Counted from the stretch's first letter, positions 36,101 to 47,994 are shown. The stretch is 64,000 nt of DNA from Aurifilum marmelostoma (GCA_027559495.1 JAMXSV010000010.1:558001-622000), one strand, 5' to 3'. The notes: a model not told the origin generated them from the letters alone. Numbers and translations are program-made.

Positions 36101-36411
36101 GTGAGGAGTGGGAGGCTTACGTCGACGCCGGCGTTATCACCCTGCTCGGAGCCGCCTTCAGTCGTGACCAGCCCCAGAAGATCTATATCCAGGACCGTAT
36201 GCGCGAGAGCATGAGCGCCATTGTCGACGCCTACATCAAGGAAGAGGGCAGCTTCTACCTGTGCGGGCCCACGTGGCCCGTCCCCGATGTCACGGCTGTG
36301 CTGCAGGAGGCCATCGCGGTCGAGGCCAAGGAGGCCGGCAAGAAGGTCGACCCGAGGAAGGAGATCGAGAGGCTTAAGGAGGATGGCCGGTACGTGCTCG
36401 AGGTATACTAG
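33181..36411 (+). CDS. MET10: Sulfite reductase (NADPH) flavoprotein alpha component
   Basis: Single exon of 1,076 aa; 33181 is the first ATG, although the frame is open upstream without one. The N-terminal half resembles the pyruvate-ferredoxin-oxidoreductase-like region of Met10: SINGPTYVTAQLLVQQVAYKL at the start, and a second domain containing YFGDENADTVLVVFGS and VRLYRPF. A Ser-rich linker (34432-34452) separates the parts. The C-terminal half is a CysJ-like reductase: FAD-binding RREYSIASAQ near residue 856, GLGTGLAPFRAF near 930, then GSRHQREEYLYGEEW and FYLCGPTW for NADPH, ending GRYVLEVY. It passes electrons from NADPH through FAD to the Met5 haemoprotein that makes sulfide from sulfite. 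Length agrees with yeast Met10 (1,035 aa). Confidence 0.96.
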   Translation: MQLKHAESGATALASEEQVSTAPTFTKLAATLPLGQMVPLASINGPTYVTAQLLVQQVAYKLSDKIFSYSPDTFDLDVAVREWSRSAEPNIHSSTTAVHPLQTRAGAGAFALGYIFSSDFDLARRHIPQTLLAPSLSLRSLRGALDQLSLLYSVASPFVAHVAAAEYADEHGLVSGYGAALQLAEDLGLGLVGSSSAYDAQHMALLATLMARILPSVHIYDGIRTSRETLRVIDALGEVGIRDVYTNLSAHVKELNSHLDTAGKVLSLLDAFNGELGTDYRPFEYFGDENADTVLVVFGSVEAQIANQVVSQLAAEGKKVGAISVRLYRPFVEEAFLSALPATVSQIAVLGQVANTSEVEDAAIQSILYSDVLTAVSFSSKWAQSPAVTDIKYAASESLTPTSFRSVVQKLISKDGSGSSSSSSGPSILSSAQVEQYSFWDVDNSAAVNSPAVVGKFFTRESSSNVYVHETHDNLIQGGIIRTDIRSSKKTIEAPYAVDEADVTYVGEEKLLQDVDVLKGVKDGGKLLLRLPGLKDNAELEKRLSPAVRLAIQEKALHLFVLDSSYSPALETNLELLVELAFLRVARPDGAVDVAKNLSAPREGTIQECRDVLNQCLRQVEVPASWAELPADYAAPALSSTIKTSAFVGFDKEEPEEDLQLSTWASAAKALAFKEAYGTQSSLRPDLSVKTATVHVKENRRLTPLTYDRNIFHIEFDLGTSGVTYNIGEALGVHADNDPVQVLEFITSYGLNVDDLVQVPSREDPLALETRTVYQALVQNIDILGKVPKRFYEQLAEFATDDLEQKKLAALGGKEGADEFKKRSEVDMDTYADVLTEFSSARPSFHDLVRLVAPLKRREYSIASAQAVTPNSVSLMIVVVDWVDSRGRTRTGQATRYLSTLPVGAAVTVSVKPSVMKLPVKDTAPLIMAGLGTGLAPFRAFVQYRAMQKAQGKEIGAILLYMGSRHQREEYLYGEEWEAYVDAGVITLLGAAFSRDQPQKIYIQDRMRESMSAIVDAYIKEEGSFYLCGPTWPVPDVTAVLQEAIAVEAKEAGKKVDPRKEIERLKEDGRYVLEVY

Positions 36412-37654
36412 GTGTCTCTAGTCAGGTCATCGTTGTCGATGTCGTCGTCGTGAGGAAAAAGGTGTGTTTCTGTCGGGGTCGTTGCTTTTCCCAGCATTTC
36501 CCGTCTTGCATCTCGGTAACGATGGAAATAGAAAAAATTGAGTAGCATCGTTTGTGTTCAGAGCCGTATTTCCGTGATATATCCATTCATCCCTTGCAGC
36601 ACCGTGACCTGCCTCTTTTGGCCCCACTGTATGTATAGTCTCTGCAGGTTCGTAATGGATGGACTGCCCTGTCTTGATTGTGTGTAGACGATGATGTGCA
36701 GTACTAGTAGACTAGCAACTATGGAAGGAGCCCCGGAGGAGCACACACAAAAGACATTTAGCCAGGGGAAGAAGAGAATCTAGGAAGGAACTCCGCTCTG
36801 TTATAGAAAGAGTGACTGACTCCTCATGTTCAGGCTCCTTCAAGAGTTACAATGTAAGTATTGCGTGAATTATCGGGCTTGTCTCTGCCTACACTCTTCC
36901 TCCCTCCATGTTTACGACTCATCATCATGGCACCTTTCTTTCCCCGAAACAGAAGAGGATACTTCCAAGACATGCTTCAGGAGACCAGTCAAAAACAATG
37001 TGCTGCTGGGCTCATCCATTTATTACCACGGAGTCACAGCATGACCCGGATTTTGTTTTGCTTCTTTGGGAGGGAAAATGGGAGGGGAAAGAGTCTCTTG
37101 GTGATATCATCATGGAGTGTCAGGCTGCTGGGTTTCTGCAAGATTCTAATAGTGTTGATAATCGCGATCGGAATGCTTGCTGCCCAAGGTTGCAAATAAG
37201 GCCCCAAGAAGTTGCAGCTCACTGTAGCCTAGCATGTCCAGCTGCCCAGCAGCGCCCGCAAGCTCCCTCCCCCTCCTCTGAGTCGCCGAGGAGGGCGCTG
37301 TTTGCAGGGGTGGGCATTTTTACCCCACCTTGCCCACCTTGCCCACCAAGCAAGCCCAGCCTGACCCAGCAGAGGGGGCCGCACTCTGCTGAACCCCGCC
37401 GCCGGCCGCCCTGTTCCCCCCAAGGTTGCAAAACATCGACAGCATCGACCAACGCCGCCCCCCACTGCTGCCCAGCCCAACCCACCACCCACCAACATCT
37501 TGGACTCACCTCCCATCTCTCTTACAAGAGGAGCTTCCCCGACGACGAAGACGAACGTTTGTCTAACTAGCTACCGACCTCTGTCTCCATTACTGCCTCT
37601 CTGCCCTTTTCGACTTCGCACCTGAAAGCGTCGCATCGCACCACATCAAGCAAG
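36412..37654. other. Intergenic plus NTF2 promoter and leader
   Basis: 3' flank of MET10, then the NTF2 5' region. Just before NTF2 it is pyrimidine-rich, with a short ACCTTGCCC tandem repeat near 37,325. The upstream ORFs have no conserved features. Confidence 0.5.
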
Positions 37655-38375
37655 ATGGCCGTCAACTTCCAGGAGGTCGCGAACCAGTTCGTGCCGTTCT
37701 ACTACAACACCTTCGATGGCAACCGCGAGGGTCTCGCCGCACTGTACCGCGACAATAGCATGCTTACCTACGAGTCCACATCGGTGGTCGGTGTTGCTGC
37801 CATCGTCGAGAAGCTGAAGGTACCTCGCCTGCCTACCTATCCCGCGTCTACCGTCGCCGCTACCTAGCTCGCACAAGCTACGTCGGCCGGGCGGCCTGAG
37901 GCTGCAGGCTGCGCGACCAAGATGATCTTGCCAACCAGCCCAGCCAGGCCTCCCGGCCTGGCTTTTGCTGAACCTCATCTCCTTCATCCCACAGTGGGTC
38001 TATTGCTGACGCCTCTCTGCACTACTCTAGAGCCTGCCCTTCCAGAGCGTGAAGCACGAAACCCACACCATCGACCCCATGCCTGGCCTCGGTGACAATG
38101 GTATTCTGATCCAGGTCACCGGTGCCATCGTTGTACGTTCTCAAATCCCACCTCGGCCCCCGGATCGAGCTTTCTTGGACGCGGTGACAAGAAGAAACAG
38201 GGGTTCTGGCGCAAATATCGAGGACAATCAGGCTAACAATTTCTGGCTCTCGGGATGACAGGTTGACGGTGACATGGAGAAGCCTTTCAAGTTCGCGCAG
38301 ACCTTCCACCTGATGCAGGAGCCCGGCAGTGGCAGCTTCTATGTCTCCCACGACATCTTCAAGCTGATCTTCTAA
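37655..38375 (+). CDS. NTF2: Nuclear transport factor 2
   Basis: Exons 37655-37819, 38031-38132 and 38262-38375; 126 aa, all junctions in phase 0. Donors are GTACCT and GTACGT; acceptors are CTCTAG and GACAG; a TGCTGAC branch lies in intron 1. The protein is the NTF2 fold throughout: FQEVANQFVPFYYNTFDGNR, LAALYRDNSMLTYES, KHETHTIDPMPG, then FKFAQTFHLMQEPG and FYVSHDIFKLIF. NTF2 is a small homodimer that carries RanGDP into the nucleus through FG nucleoporins; expected length is about 125 aa. Annotation is very secure. Confidence 0.97.
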
Positions 38376-40074
38376 ATACCCGCGCCGCATGGTCTGTCCG
38401 CGAGAGGAGAGAGATGAGGAGGAAAAGGCGTATAGGTGGGATGCAGGAGGGAGAGATGGTGGCTGGCCAGCTTGAGGAGAGTGTCGGGTCAGTGCCGGCC
38501 GGATAAGTGGTCGGTGGGTGCGTGAGCGACGATTTGTGAGGACAAGCAATCATCTTTGATGGATGGGAGGGTATGTTCGACCTAGATTGTCAAGACGCCC
38601 GACAACAACGGCAGAACGCGTGGTCAAGAACAACCCCCGCTTATCCTCTTTTTCTTTATTCTTCGTTTTTACAATTCGATCCTGCTAGTTGCGTCCTGCG
38701 AGTGAAGATGTCTGGCTGGCATCCGGATCACTTCCTAGGACTGACCAGTACCCTTGGCCCAGAGCAGACATCTTGTTGGAAACAGCGTGGGCGAATTAGG
38801 ATGTAGACACGACCAATTTCAATCACGAGAGTCTGGCTCAGCGAGTGTTCTGTTCTGGTTTGCAAGGAATAATATCCAAATTCAGTGCATTTCTTGTGAC
38901 GGAGACAATCGTGCTATGATTAAGAGGTCCGCCGCACGTGCCATATATCGGCTCGCAAGGGGCTCCTCTGACCAAACTCATCATAAACTTGACCGGCTAG
39001 GTGGGGATGAAGGACGTCCCTGACTGTATTCACCTATTGTTGGGACTTCGTTTATGGACAGCTGACTTGGCCACTCTAGAAAAAGGCGCAGCAGCTCTTG
39101 GGTCGAACTGGCCACGGCCGCGTAAGTACTACGCGTGCGTCAACTTGGCCAAGTGTTAGTCAGATGAGATCAGGTCGAAACCCTCTCCCACGACCTATGC
39201 TGTGTGGCCTTGGGGGGGGGGGGGACAAACAAGAAAAAAAAAAACGAAAAAAGGGTGGTCTTGTGGGTCGCCTTTTGTGGTCTTCTCCTGCTTACTATGT
39301 ACAGTTGACCGGGCAGAAATCAGATTTGAAAAGCAGCATCGTTTGAGATTTGTTTCCGGTGGTCAGTAGGATCGGGTGGACAAAGCCGCCCAAGTTTGAA
39401 ACGGCCCTTGCCAGACCCTTGGGCAATTGGGGGGGGGGGGGGGCTGGAGGGGCCGGCTCGTTGATTACCGGATACACGCCCTGGGGTTTCCCCTGCGACC
39501 ACTCAGCAGTGCCTCTTTGCTGGTGTGACTCAGAAGCAGAGTGCTACAGGCTACTACACAACCACCCCCCTGAGCAGCGAGGCACGCGCCCCGTGACACG
39601 CCAGCCGTCAGACTATCAGCCGTGTCAGGGAGCTGCGCAAGCTGAGGCTTAGAAGTCGTTACCGACCACCCTGTACTCAAAGGGCCCTGCCTACTCGTCC
39701 ATCTTTCCGAGGCGACGACGACGACAACAACAACAACAACAAGAACATAACCGTGCTTTGTCAACAACAACAACAACATTGTTCTTTTTCTCCTCTGTGC
39801 CGCCCAAACGGTCAGTACGTACGTCCTTGTCACCTCCCCTCCTCCTGCCCACGAGCGAACGGACCAGACACGCACACGAGAGCCAAGAGATTGCACATTA
39901 CACGGACGCACGAGTGGACTGAGACATCCGACGGAGGACAGGTAGACTCACGAGCGAACGCCTTGACCCCGATCCGACATCACCGGCGCTCTCGTTCTTC
40001 CTCCTTTTCCCTGTAAGGCGATTCACCAGGGAGGCATCTGAACCGACGATCGATTCCAAGCATATACAGTCAAG
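38376..40074. other. Intergenic plus TVP18 promoter and leader
   Basis: No gene was recognised. Contains G12 (39211-39222), a G13 run near 39,430, and AAC/CAA triplet repeats (39,722-39,776) in the probable TVP18 leader, which are common in fungal 5' UTRs. One ACGCGT occurs at 39131-39136 without an evident target. Confidence 0.5.
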
Positions 40075-41014
40075 ATGACGCTGAAGGAGGAATTCGCGAC
40101 AAGGAACTTCAGTATGTTGCTTCTGCTCAACCCAACTGCCGGACGGGTTTCACCTGCGGTGATGGGTGCCGTGGCCTCTTTGCTAACACTTGGAAATAGG
40201 TATCTATGGGCAGTGGTGAGCATTGCACCTCCCTCCCTCTTCTCTATTCTCCCACGACCCCTCGGCGGCAACGATGCATGCGGTTTTAGTCTACAAGGCA
40301 TACAGCCCCGAACATGTGATGAGGGAGGCCACTGGTCTCGGCGAAGAGCCGCGGGAAAGAGCTGGGGACGGTTGTCGCGACACGGAGATCTCAGGGTTGC
40401 TAACGCCATAAAACTTACTGCAGGCTCGGAATACTGTCGATGATTCTAGGCTTTGCTCTCGGCATTGCAAATATCTTCACGTTCAACGTGGTTATCATCA
40501 TCTTTTGCGCCCTACTGCTGTACGTATAGATCATTCAGGCCGCCCGCTTCATTTTCCTGCTCCTCGCCTCCCCCCGTTCCACACCCCCCAGCGCACGGCG
40601 CAATAACATGTCAAAACACCTTTTCCATTCACCCCTCTTTCACGTGCCGAGTCGAGTCAGTCCAAGTTGAACCTCAGAGCTGACCAATAGCCCTCCATGG
40701 GGGGCCCTTACAGTGCATCCGCCTTCATCATCCTGTTCATCGAGGTCCCCCTCCTCCTGCGCATCTGCCCCACGTCGAGCACCTTTGACGGCTACGTGCG
40801 CATGGTCTCGACAAACTACATGCGCGCTGCGGCGTACGGCGTGATGGCGGTCATCCAGTGGCTCAGCATTATTCCTAAAGCGACGTCGCTCATTGCCGAG
40901 GCCATTGTGCTTACCGCCACCGCGCTGTGCTACCTCTTGGCCGCCGTCAAGCACCAGCAGTTCGTCGGCTCCAAGACGCTGGGCGGCGCTGGTGTGGCGC
41001 AGATGATCGTATGA
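40075..41014 (+). CDS. TVP18: Golgi apparatus membrane protein Tvp18
   Basis: Four exons: 40075-40111, 40200-40215, 40424-40519 and 40714-41014; 149 aa. Exon 2 has only 16 nt and supplies S-IYGQ-W. Splicing reconstructs MTLKEEFATRNFS, IYGQW, then GILSMILGFALGIANIFTF, FIILFIEVPLLLRICPTS, NYMRAAAYGVMAVIQWLSI and SKTLGGAGVAQMIV, which is the Tvp18 pattern with about four membrane helices. All introns are GT-AG (GTATGT, GTGAGC, GTACGT donors). Tvp18 is a Tlg2-vesicle protein of late Golgi membranes whose biochemical role is unclear; family length is about 148-165 aa. The region preceding the conserved C-terminus reads IIPKATSLIAEAI, slightly divergent but in frame. Confidence 0.94.
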
Positions 41015-44000
41015 TCGCGATAAAGGCTCCTGAATACCGTGGCCGGCGGGAAGAGGGGGGGGAGCGTGTGGTATGGGAGGAGCCAGAGCCTTCATATGGT
41101 AGCGACAGGGCTCACATGGCTTCTTGCATACACGGGACGAGGGGTCAAGACCGATATGGAGATTCAGACCAGCTGCTGGGATTTGCGACGTGACAACGAA
41201 ATCTGTGTGTGGTCAAAAGACGTCTCCTCCAGCTGAGGAGTATCTGGTTGGTGGGTGTATCAATTGTCACACTTTCAAAGGGGAGAAGGATGGGAGAAAG
41301 AATGGACCTGCGAACTGTTCTCGCAATGTGAATGGGGAGGATGGGCAGCTGTCCTTCCTTTCTTACAGGTGCGGCACTACGAGATGCACGCTCGGGATGG
41401 TGCCATGGCGTCTATATGGTTCTGCTACCACTGGCTGTTGCTGCTTTCGTATTTTCTTCTTCAATTCTTTTTCAAGGGCCGGGAGAGGTTTGATGATGGA
41501 TATCTTTCCTTCGGACGGCGGACTGTGTTGTGTGTGTTCTTTTTGGGACTGCTGATCGTGTTGATCGGTAAAAATGTAGATGTCGTCGAATTTCAGGTTG
41601 CGAAGCGCTGGTGTAGTGTGCATCTCTGTAGCATGTTACTAAGGACCACGCTTTCCCTGACGGCCACTTGTTGGGGCAACCAGAGCCTCGGGTCCATTCA
41701 AACAATCATTGATCCGGCCAGACCATATCCCGGAAACTAGTGTGAGAGAGACAACACATTACTACTACTGTGTAAGATGGAAAATAATGGAATAGATGCT
41801 AGCAATATGTGCAACAAGTGGCTGTGCGTAATACCCCCAGGTTGATGTGCAGTAGTAAGATAAGTGGCGTCAAGTCAGTCAGGGTTACGGATGAAGGGGG
41901 ATGGATGATGATGATGCAATATTGCCTGAGGAGGAGTGTGAGATGTTCCCGTGTCTTTACGTAAAACCTCAGATCACAAGGTGAGGTGCAGTATGTCAAT
42001 GGAGCCAGCTCCGGAGTTGGACATGGGCTTTCTGGTCTTTTTCATGCCCTGTTTGGTCAGTCAGATCTTGAGTCCTTCCAGTATTGTATATCTCAGACTC
42101 ATTGACTATGTGCTTTGAGGACTTCCATCAAGACAGAAAAGGAGAAATGTTGGGAGGAGAATATCAGCCATGATCCAGGTCTTTCACCGTCGAAATAGGA
42201 ATGTATAGCCTGCGTAGTCGAGGAAGCTTTCTCTCTTGACTGTTCGCGGTCTAGAGTTGCAGAGCGTGTGCGTCCGTGTGTGAAGTCACTGCGGCCCACG
42301 GCAGAGGACAGGATGGGATGGTGGGGGATGATCGGGTGCGCATGACGGTGGGGTTTCTTTTTTAGAAGCTCTCAGTGGGGCCCAGAGCATCATTCTAGTA
42401 CTGTGCTACTGTAGTGTGTCAGTGCTGCTCAGGCCTTCTTCGCCTGTGTCTTGGCTTCACCGTCTCTCGTTCTGTCTCCTTCCTTTCCCTCCTCTCTCTT
42501 TTTTCTCTCTCCATGAGACACCATCACTGGTGTAAAAGAAAAAACGCGGAGCAGGTCAGAGCTGAACGGCAATTGATGTGGCTTACACACCGCAACTGAC
42601 GATAAAAGGTGTGGCTGTGGGTGTCACCAGAGGATAAATCGACTGGTTGACAGTAGGCCGTCGAATCACTGGTGCTAAGCCTGAAAGCTTCGGAGCGCAG
42701 GAAATAATGCAATGCAGGCTTTGGCGTGTGCAAGGTACTACTCGAATCGTGATCCAGGTCGTCGATGCGGTAGCCAGTACCTGAAGGTCCAGTGTCACGC
42801 CCCTGCTGGGCGAGGTCACCTGGACCTCAAGGCTGGTACTAGAGGAACAAGATGGCGTGCCTGGGCCTTGCGATCTGCTGCATCAAGGTGCAGAGGACAT
42901 CCCTGTTTCCTGCGGGTGGAGAAGGGGGGGGAAGGGGAAGGTGTCTTCAGCTCCAATGACGAAGGGCGAATAACCTGGAAGGCATTTCACACGATCGCCG
43001 GTATAAGTCATTACCCGTTGGTTGGATGCCCTTCTTTGCTCTTCTGTCCTGGTTGCTTTCTCGCGAAAAGCCTCTCTGTTCTCGTATCCTGGTCTTGTTC
43101 AATTCGTCCTCACGTTTACAAGTTGTTGATCTTATATCTTTGTTGCAGCGATTGATCCTTACCACCGTCCTCTCTTCTACTCGACGACGGCCTTCAAACT
43201 TTTGAACCCCACTATTGGCGACCATTCCAGGTGAGTTCCAGTGCCGCTGCCAGCCGCTTTCCCAGCAGCTGCATCATCATCACCATCATCACCTCCATTG
43301 CCAACACGCAAGCTTCACACGCATGCATTTTCTCCCCCTTGTTCCGATCGAATTATGGAATAGTGGGCGAGCTATTTTTTTCTTCTTTTCTTTTTGTGTA
43401 TAATCTTTGGGTTTTTTCCTTTCCTTTGTGAGCCACGTGGTTTCCCTTGAAAGCTCAGCACCACTCAGTTGCTGCCGCCGTCGAGGTCGACCGTTTCCGT
43501 CTTATCTGGGCCCCGTCCCAACAGTTATCACTGCGGCCGGAGTGGGAACCCGTATGCCCTGCATGCTGGGTCATCCACGGCGTCTCCGTGGTCACTGAGT
43601 TGGCAGGCCTGCCATTGGGCTGCTTCGAGGCTATCATCGATTCCCTGGGCAGTTCTCCCGTCTACACTCTGAGATTGACTCACCACGAGGGATTCCTTCT
43701 TTTTGCACGCTGGTCTGTACTGTGGCTCTTTTCTGTGGAGCGAGGAATCGTGACGTGTTTGGAGCTTCCTCCTTTCTTCCCGGGCCAGAGGCCAAAATTC
43801 AGCCAGCCAATCCATCGCCTCGTCCGCTGTTCCCCCCTGGTCAAGCTCTCGAGCTGTCACTCGTCACAGAAAGCTGCAACACCTCCCGCACACTCTTCTA
43901 TACCTTGCATTCGCACACCAATCAGTGTCTCACCGTGTGTTTTGGTTGCCGGTCAGACTAACGATCGACATTGATGACAGGATCTACCCTCGGCTGGTCG

Positions 44001-44122
44001 ATCAGTTGTGCTATTACAGTCCCCAATTGATTGTCTCTGATCTCAACAGAGCATTCGAAACAGTTCCAATTCGAGCCCTTTCAATAATAGAGTTCCACAT
44101 CCGCTGTCGGATCACCACCAAG
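41015..44122. other. Intergenic, 3.1 kb, with AIM21 promoter and leader
   Basis: 3' flank of TVP18 followed by upstream sequence of AIM21. The longest open frames (for example 41255-41740) lack an ATG at the start or conserved residues. A spliced 5' leader for AIM21 is possible (CAG sites near 43,953 and 43,979). No RNA gene or mobile element was recognised. Confidence 0.5.
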
Positions 44123-47013
44123 ATGTCGACCGCAGCAACACAACAGCAGCCTCCCACCATACCCCCTCGGCCCAACAGAGGACAGGATCAAGATCAATCT
44201 GGCTTCCCAAAGGTGCCCCCGCGTCCTATCAAGCGCGGCCTGTCACCCAACCCAGATCGCTATGCCCCCTCCCCCTTACATAGCGGCATTCCTTCCAAGA
44301 CGGGTCGGTCCAACTCCAACGATGACCCAATCGAACGCTCCAAGAGCGTCGAGATTCCTAATGTGGTTGGCGAAGAGGGCATGGAATACGCAGCCCTGGC
44401 TGAGCAGCTCCCGTCTCGAGAACCGAGCACCTCGCCCGAGCAGACACGCACCGTCGACGAGAACCTCAAGATCCTTGCGCCCAAGGCAACAATGCCTGCT
44501 CTCAGCGCCAAGCAGCGCATCATGCAGGTCACGAGGACCGACTCGGACAAGGCGGCGTCGTTTGGCATCGGCAAGCCGAGCAGCGAGCTGCCCTCGTCTT
44601 CAACTCGCAGCCTGAAGAAGAAGGCGAGCACGTCTAGCGGCCTCTCGCAGAGCGAGGTTGAGGATGAAGAGCATGGCATCCCGGAGATTGGTGTCCAGGT
44701 CCCGCTGCTGGCCTTCGCCGGCGACGTCCAGGCACCTTCTCCCGCACCTGGTGCGCACGGGTCTGCCGAGGGTCCCAGCAGCGCTCGGGGCCACAAGAGA
44801 AAGAGCAGCTCTCGAGGGCTGCCTCCTGGGAGCTATGGTCTGCACGGCCACAATGTCGCCCCTCAGGACAAGCTGGAGAAGGAGTACTACCAGAAGCACC
44901 CCGAGCTCCTGAGGCTGGAACACCACATCTACCAGCATGACCGTGCGACCGATTTCTCCATGAGCAGCGAGGAGCTGAACAAGATGGTCAGGTCGGCCGA
45001 GATGAACGGCCACGGCGTGGGTAAGTAGATCCTAGTGATAATTTTCCCTTTGGGCCGAGTCTGACATGACCCTTTAAAGGTACCACCGACCACGCTGGTA
45101 CGCCAAGTGAACAGGCTGCCTGGGCGGTCTACTCGGAAGCAACCTCGCGGCCGCACTCCACGAAGCCTCAAGAGGGTTCCCCGCTCAAGCAGGGTTCCCA
45201 GACCGATGTGGGCCGCGACGTGATCGTTGTCGATGAGCCTAACCGTAGAAGAAGCGTCCTGTTTAGCGACGAGGCCATCCCTGCCCCACCTGAAGATGAG
45301 GTGGACAGTGACTACCGTGCGCCTATTCTGGCAGAGGATGAGGTCAGGAAGAGCAAGAACCGTTATGATCAGGTGCCGGCTGTCGAGCTCTCGAGAGAGC
45401 GTCATGGTAGCGACTATGAGATGGAGCCGCCCCGCAGCCGCCCCACCAGCCGTCCGGCCAGTCTGTACAAGACGGAGTCTGCGGAGATGCGATCGACTCC
45501 GCTGGAAGATGTGATTGAGTATGAGCCTTTGTTCCCGGATGACGACGAGGGCGACTCCAAGAAGCACCTCACAGCTGCCCAGATCAAGGAGATGAAGCAG
45601 CGATTCCCGAGCCGTGACATCTGGGAAGACGCCCCTAACAGTGTGCACTACACCGCCGAGGTCAACACGCCTGAGCCCGAAGGGCATCTCGCAAAGGTGC
45701 CTTCCCGCGAGCAGACCGAGACACCAGCCCACGTGTTTGCCCGCAAACAGGAAGAGCTGGCCGAGAAGGAGGCCACTCACCCTGACGCCTTCCTCTGGCG
45801 GACTCAGAAGCCTACTCGGGGCGTCTACCAGCCACAGCTTGCCCAGGAGGCCACTCGACCCAGCGGCGCGCCCAGATTCCCCAGTCGCGACGTCTGGGAG
45901 GACACTCCAGACAGCCTGCAGCTGGAGACCACCGTCTCGGGCCCACAGATGGAGCAACCGTCGCCTGTCGATAACAAGCCACACATACCGGAACGGCCGC
46001 AGAAGAAGACCACAGACCCCAAGGACAAGCCCTCAATCCCAGAGCGGCCGAAGCCGAAGGCTGTGGACGATGCTGCGGCCAAGCCAGTCATCCCGGATCG
46101 ACCTAAGCCCCAGGTTCCGGCCCGGCCTGCCAAACCCGCCTCAGCATCGGCTGCTGATGCCCCGGCTCCCAAGGCGAAACCCGCGGTCCCAGCCAGGCCC
46201 ATGGGCAATAAGATTGCCGCGCTACAAGCCGGATTCATGTCCGACCTGAATAAGAAGTTGGGACTCGGACCCCAGGCACCTAAGCCGAAGGAAGAGGAGA
46301 CTACTGCCGAGGAAACTGCCGAAGAGCCCAAAGAGAAGGTGCCGCTATCTGACGCGCGCAAGGGACGCGCTCGCGGGCCCCAGAGAAGAGCCCCAGCACC
46401 GGCACCGGCGCCTGCCACAGCGCCCGTGTCCAAACCTGCTGCGGACAAGCCCAAGTTGAGTTTCGCCACGGCTGTCACCATCTGGTCAATTGATCCTGAG
46501 GAGGATGGCGGTGCGTCCATGGCAGAGCGTGATGTTGCCGAGGAGCCTAAGCCCGCGGACGCGCCTGCTGCTTCTGCTCAAGCTCCAGAGGGAAAAGTCG
46601 AGGGTCAGGAGGCAGAGACTAAGGCGGCAGAAGAAGAGAAAGAGGAGGAGAAGGAGGAGGTGCCAGTAGCCCAGCCTGAGGCGGAAGCTGAGGTGTCCAA
46701 GCCTGAGACGGAAGCCGAGGAGCCCAAGCCTGCGGAGCAAGTTGAGATCCCGCAGAGTGTCCAGGCGGCAGAAGAGCCGACAGAGAAGACGGAGGAGCAA
46801 GAGCACCCTGTGGAGACGAAGACGAAGACGTTGACGACAAGTAAGTCCATTGCCTATCTCTGCACACTTGGTTTGTTGGGAAAGATGGAGTTGCTCACAT
46901 CTCGACAAGACACAGCTGGTGAGACCCTAGCGGAGGCGACGATAGAAGAGGACAAGGCCGACTCCAAGGTTGAGCCGAAAGAGGTGGCATCAAATGTTGT
47001 CGAGGAGCAGTAA
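44123..47013 (+). CDS. AIM21: Aim21-like actin-regulatory protein
   Basis: Exons 44123-45020, 45080-46840 and 46910-47013 (or 46916-47013); about 920 aa, largely disordered. Diagnostic segments are HPELLRLEHHIYQHDRATDFSM, two copies of RFPSRD[IV]WED[AT]P[ND]S, and MGNKIAALQAGFMSDLNKKLGLGP. Several proline motifs of form [IV]PxRP occur: PTIPPRP, PKVPPRP, PHIPERP, PSIPERP, PVIPDRP, PQVPARP and PAVPARP. These are SH3-ligand-like. Yeast Aim21, with Tda2, sits at endocytic actin patches and tunes barbed-end assembly; the name reflects a mitochondrial-inheritance screen. The tail is Glu/Lys/Pro-rich. The last intron is a multiple of three and has no stop, so retained transcripts also encode protein. 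Confidence 0.88.
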
Positions 47014-47994
47014 ACATGCACACCAAGCTTGACAGGTGATGGTAATATGTTCAAACAAGGACTGGGTGTCAAACACGGTATCTTGGGCGAATACGCATAC
47101 TTACAGACAGCATAGTTATCTTGTGTCTTGTTTTTCTCCTTGGATCGGGTGTGCGTTTGCTTTTGTTCCTCACCAACTACGTTCGATCATTGTGAAAAGA
47201 TGAGCGATCAATACAAACGTCCAGAGGGGCGAGCGTGTTTTGACGTTACGCATTCTCTAGCTTCGAAGGAGAAGGGGAGCATGTCGTTGCTATACCCGCC
47301 TCTCCTGGTTGCACGTACTTACTGAAGACTAAGTACTAACCCATAGCGTGACAAGTGAAGTCGTGGTGCTCTCGAGATTGAAGACGCATATCTTACATAC
47401 AAGCGCTTGACTACTCGAAAGTATTCAAGACGTGTGTATTGATGATGATTCGTAGAAGGGCTCAACTATAAACTGTTCCAAAGGCTTGGAAGAAACCGCC
47501 GTCTTTGGCCGAGGTGGCCTCATCCTAGATAGACAGTAGAACAACAATGTCACGACTCACTCTTGACTCATCACCAGTTTTCGTTCTTCCTTTGAAACAC
47601 AAGTATTGCAATTATGCCTATCGTGAGTTCGTTCAAAAGTATCTTGCCCCTCTCCGCGTCGGACACCTTAATGATGAAACAAAAAGTGAAGACGCAGACC
47701 TCCCTCCGTTGTCCTATCCGTGTTGCCCCTCGCATGACCGTTACCCAATAAAACCGATTGAATCCCCAATGCCGATGCCCATGCCGTGTCCGTGTAGTAT
47801 CCCGTTTGCTATGCTTTCTAGCCCGGACAGAGAGAAAAAGAAATAGGAATGACCGTCAAGCTTCTTTTGATCATACAAACCCACCATATCCAAGAGTGAC
47901 CTTCCCGCGCATTCACCCTCACCAACACATACCGGATCCGACCCTCATGTGCTGTTCACAGAGAAGGAGAGGGACCCAGAAGTAGCCATCCGGC
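47014..47994. other. Intergenic, between two 3' ends
   Basis: Convergent 3' flanks of AIM21 and MCM10. Short ORFs only; nothing was recognised. Confidence 0.6.

Noticed and set aside
41255..41740. Hydrophobic 161-codon frame downstream of TVP18
   Set aside because: Begins with GTG, lies in a probable 3' UTR, and has no conserved pattern.
43447..43974. 175-codon frame upstream of AIM21
   Set aside because: Composition of leader/promoter sequence; no domain, and overlapping frames are equally open.
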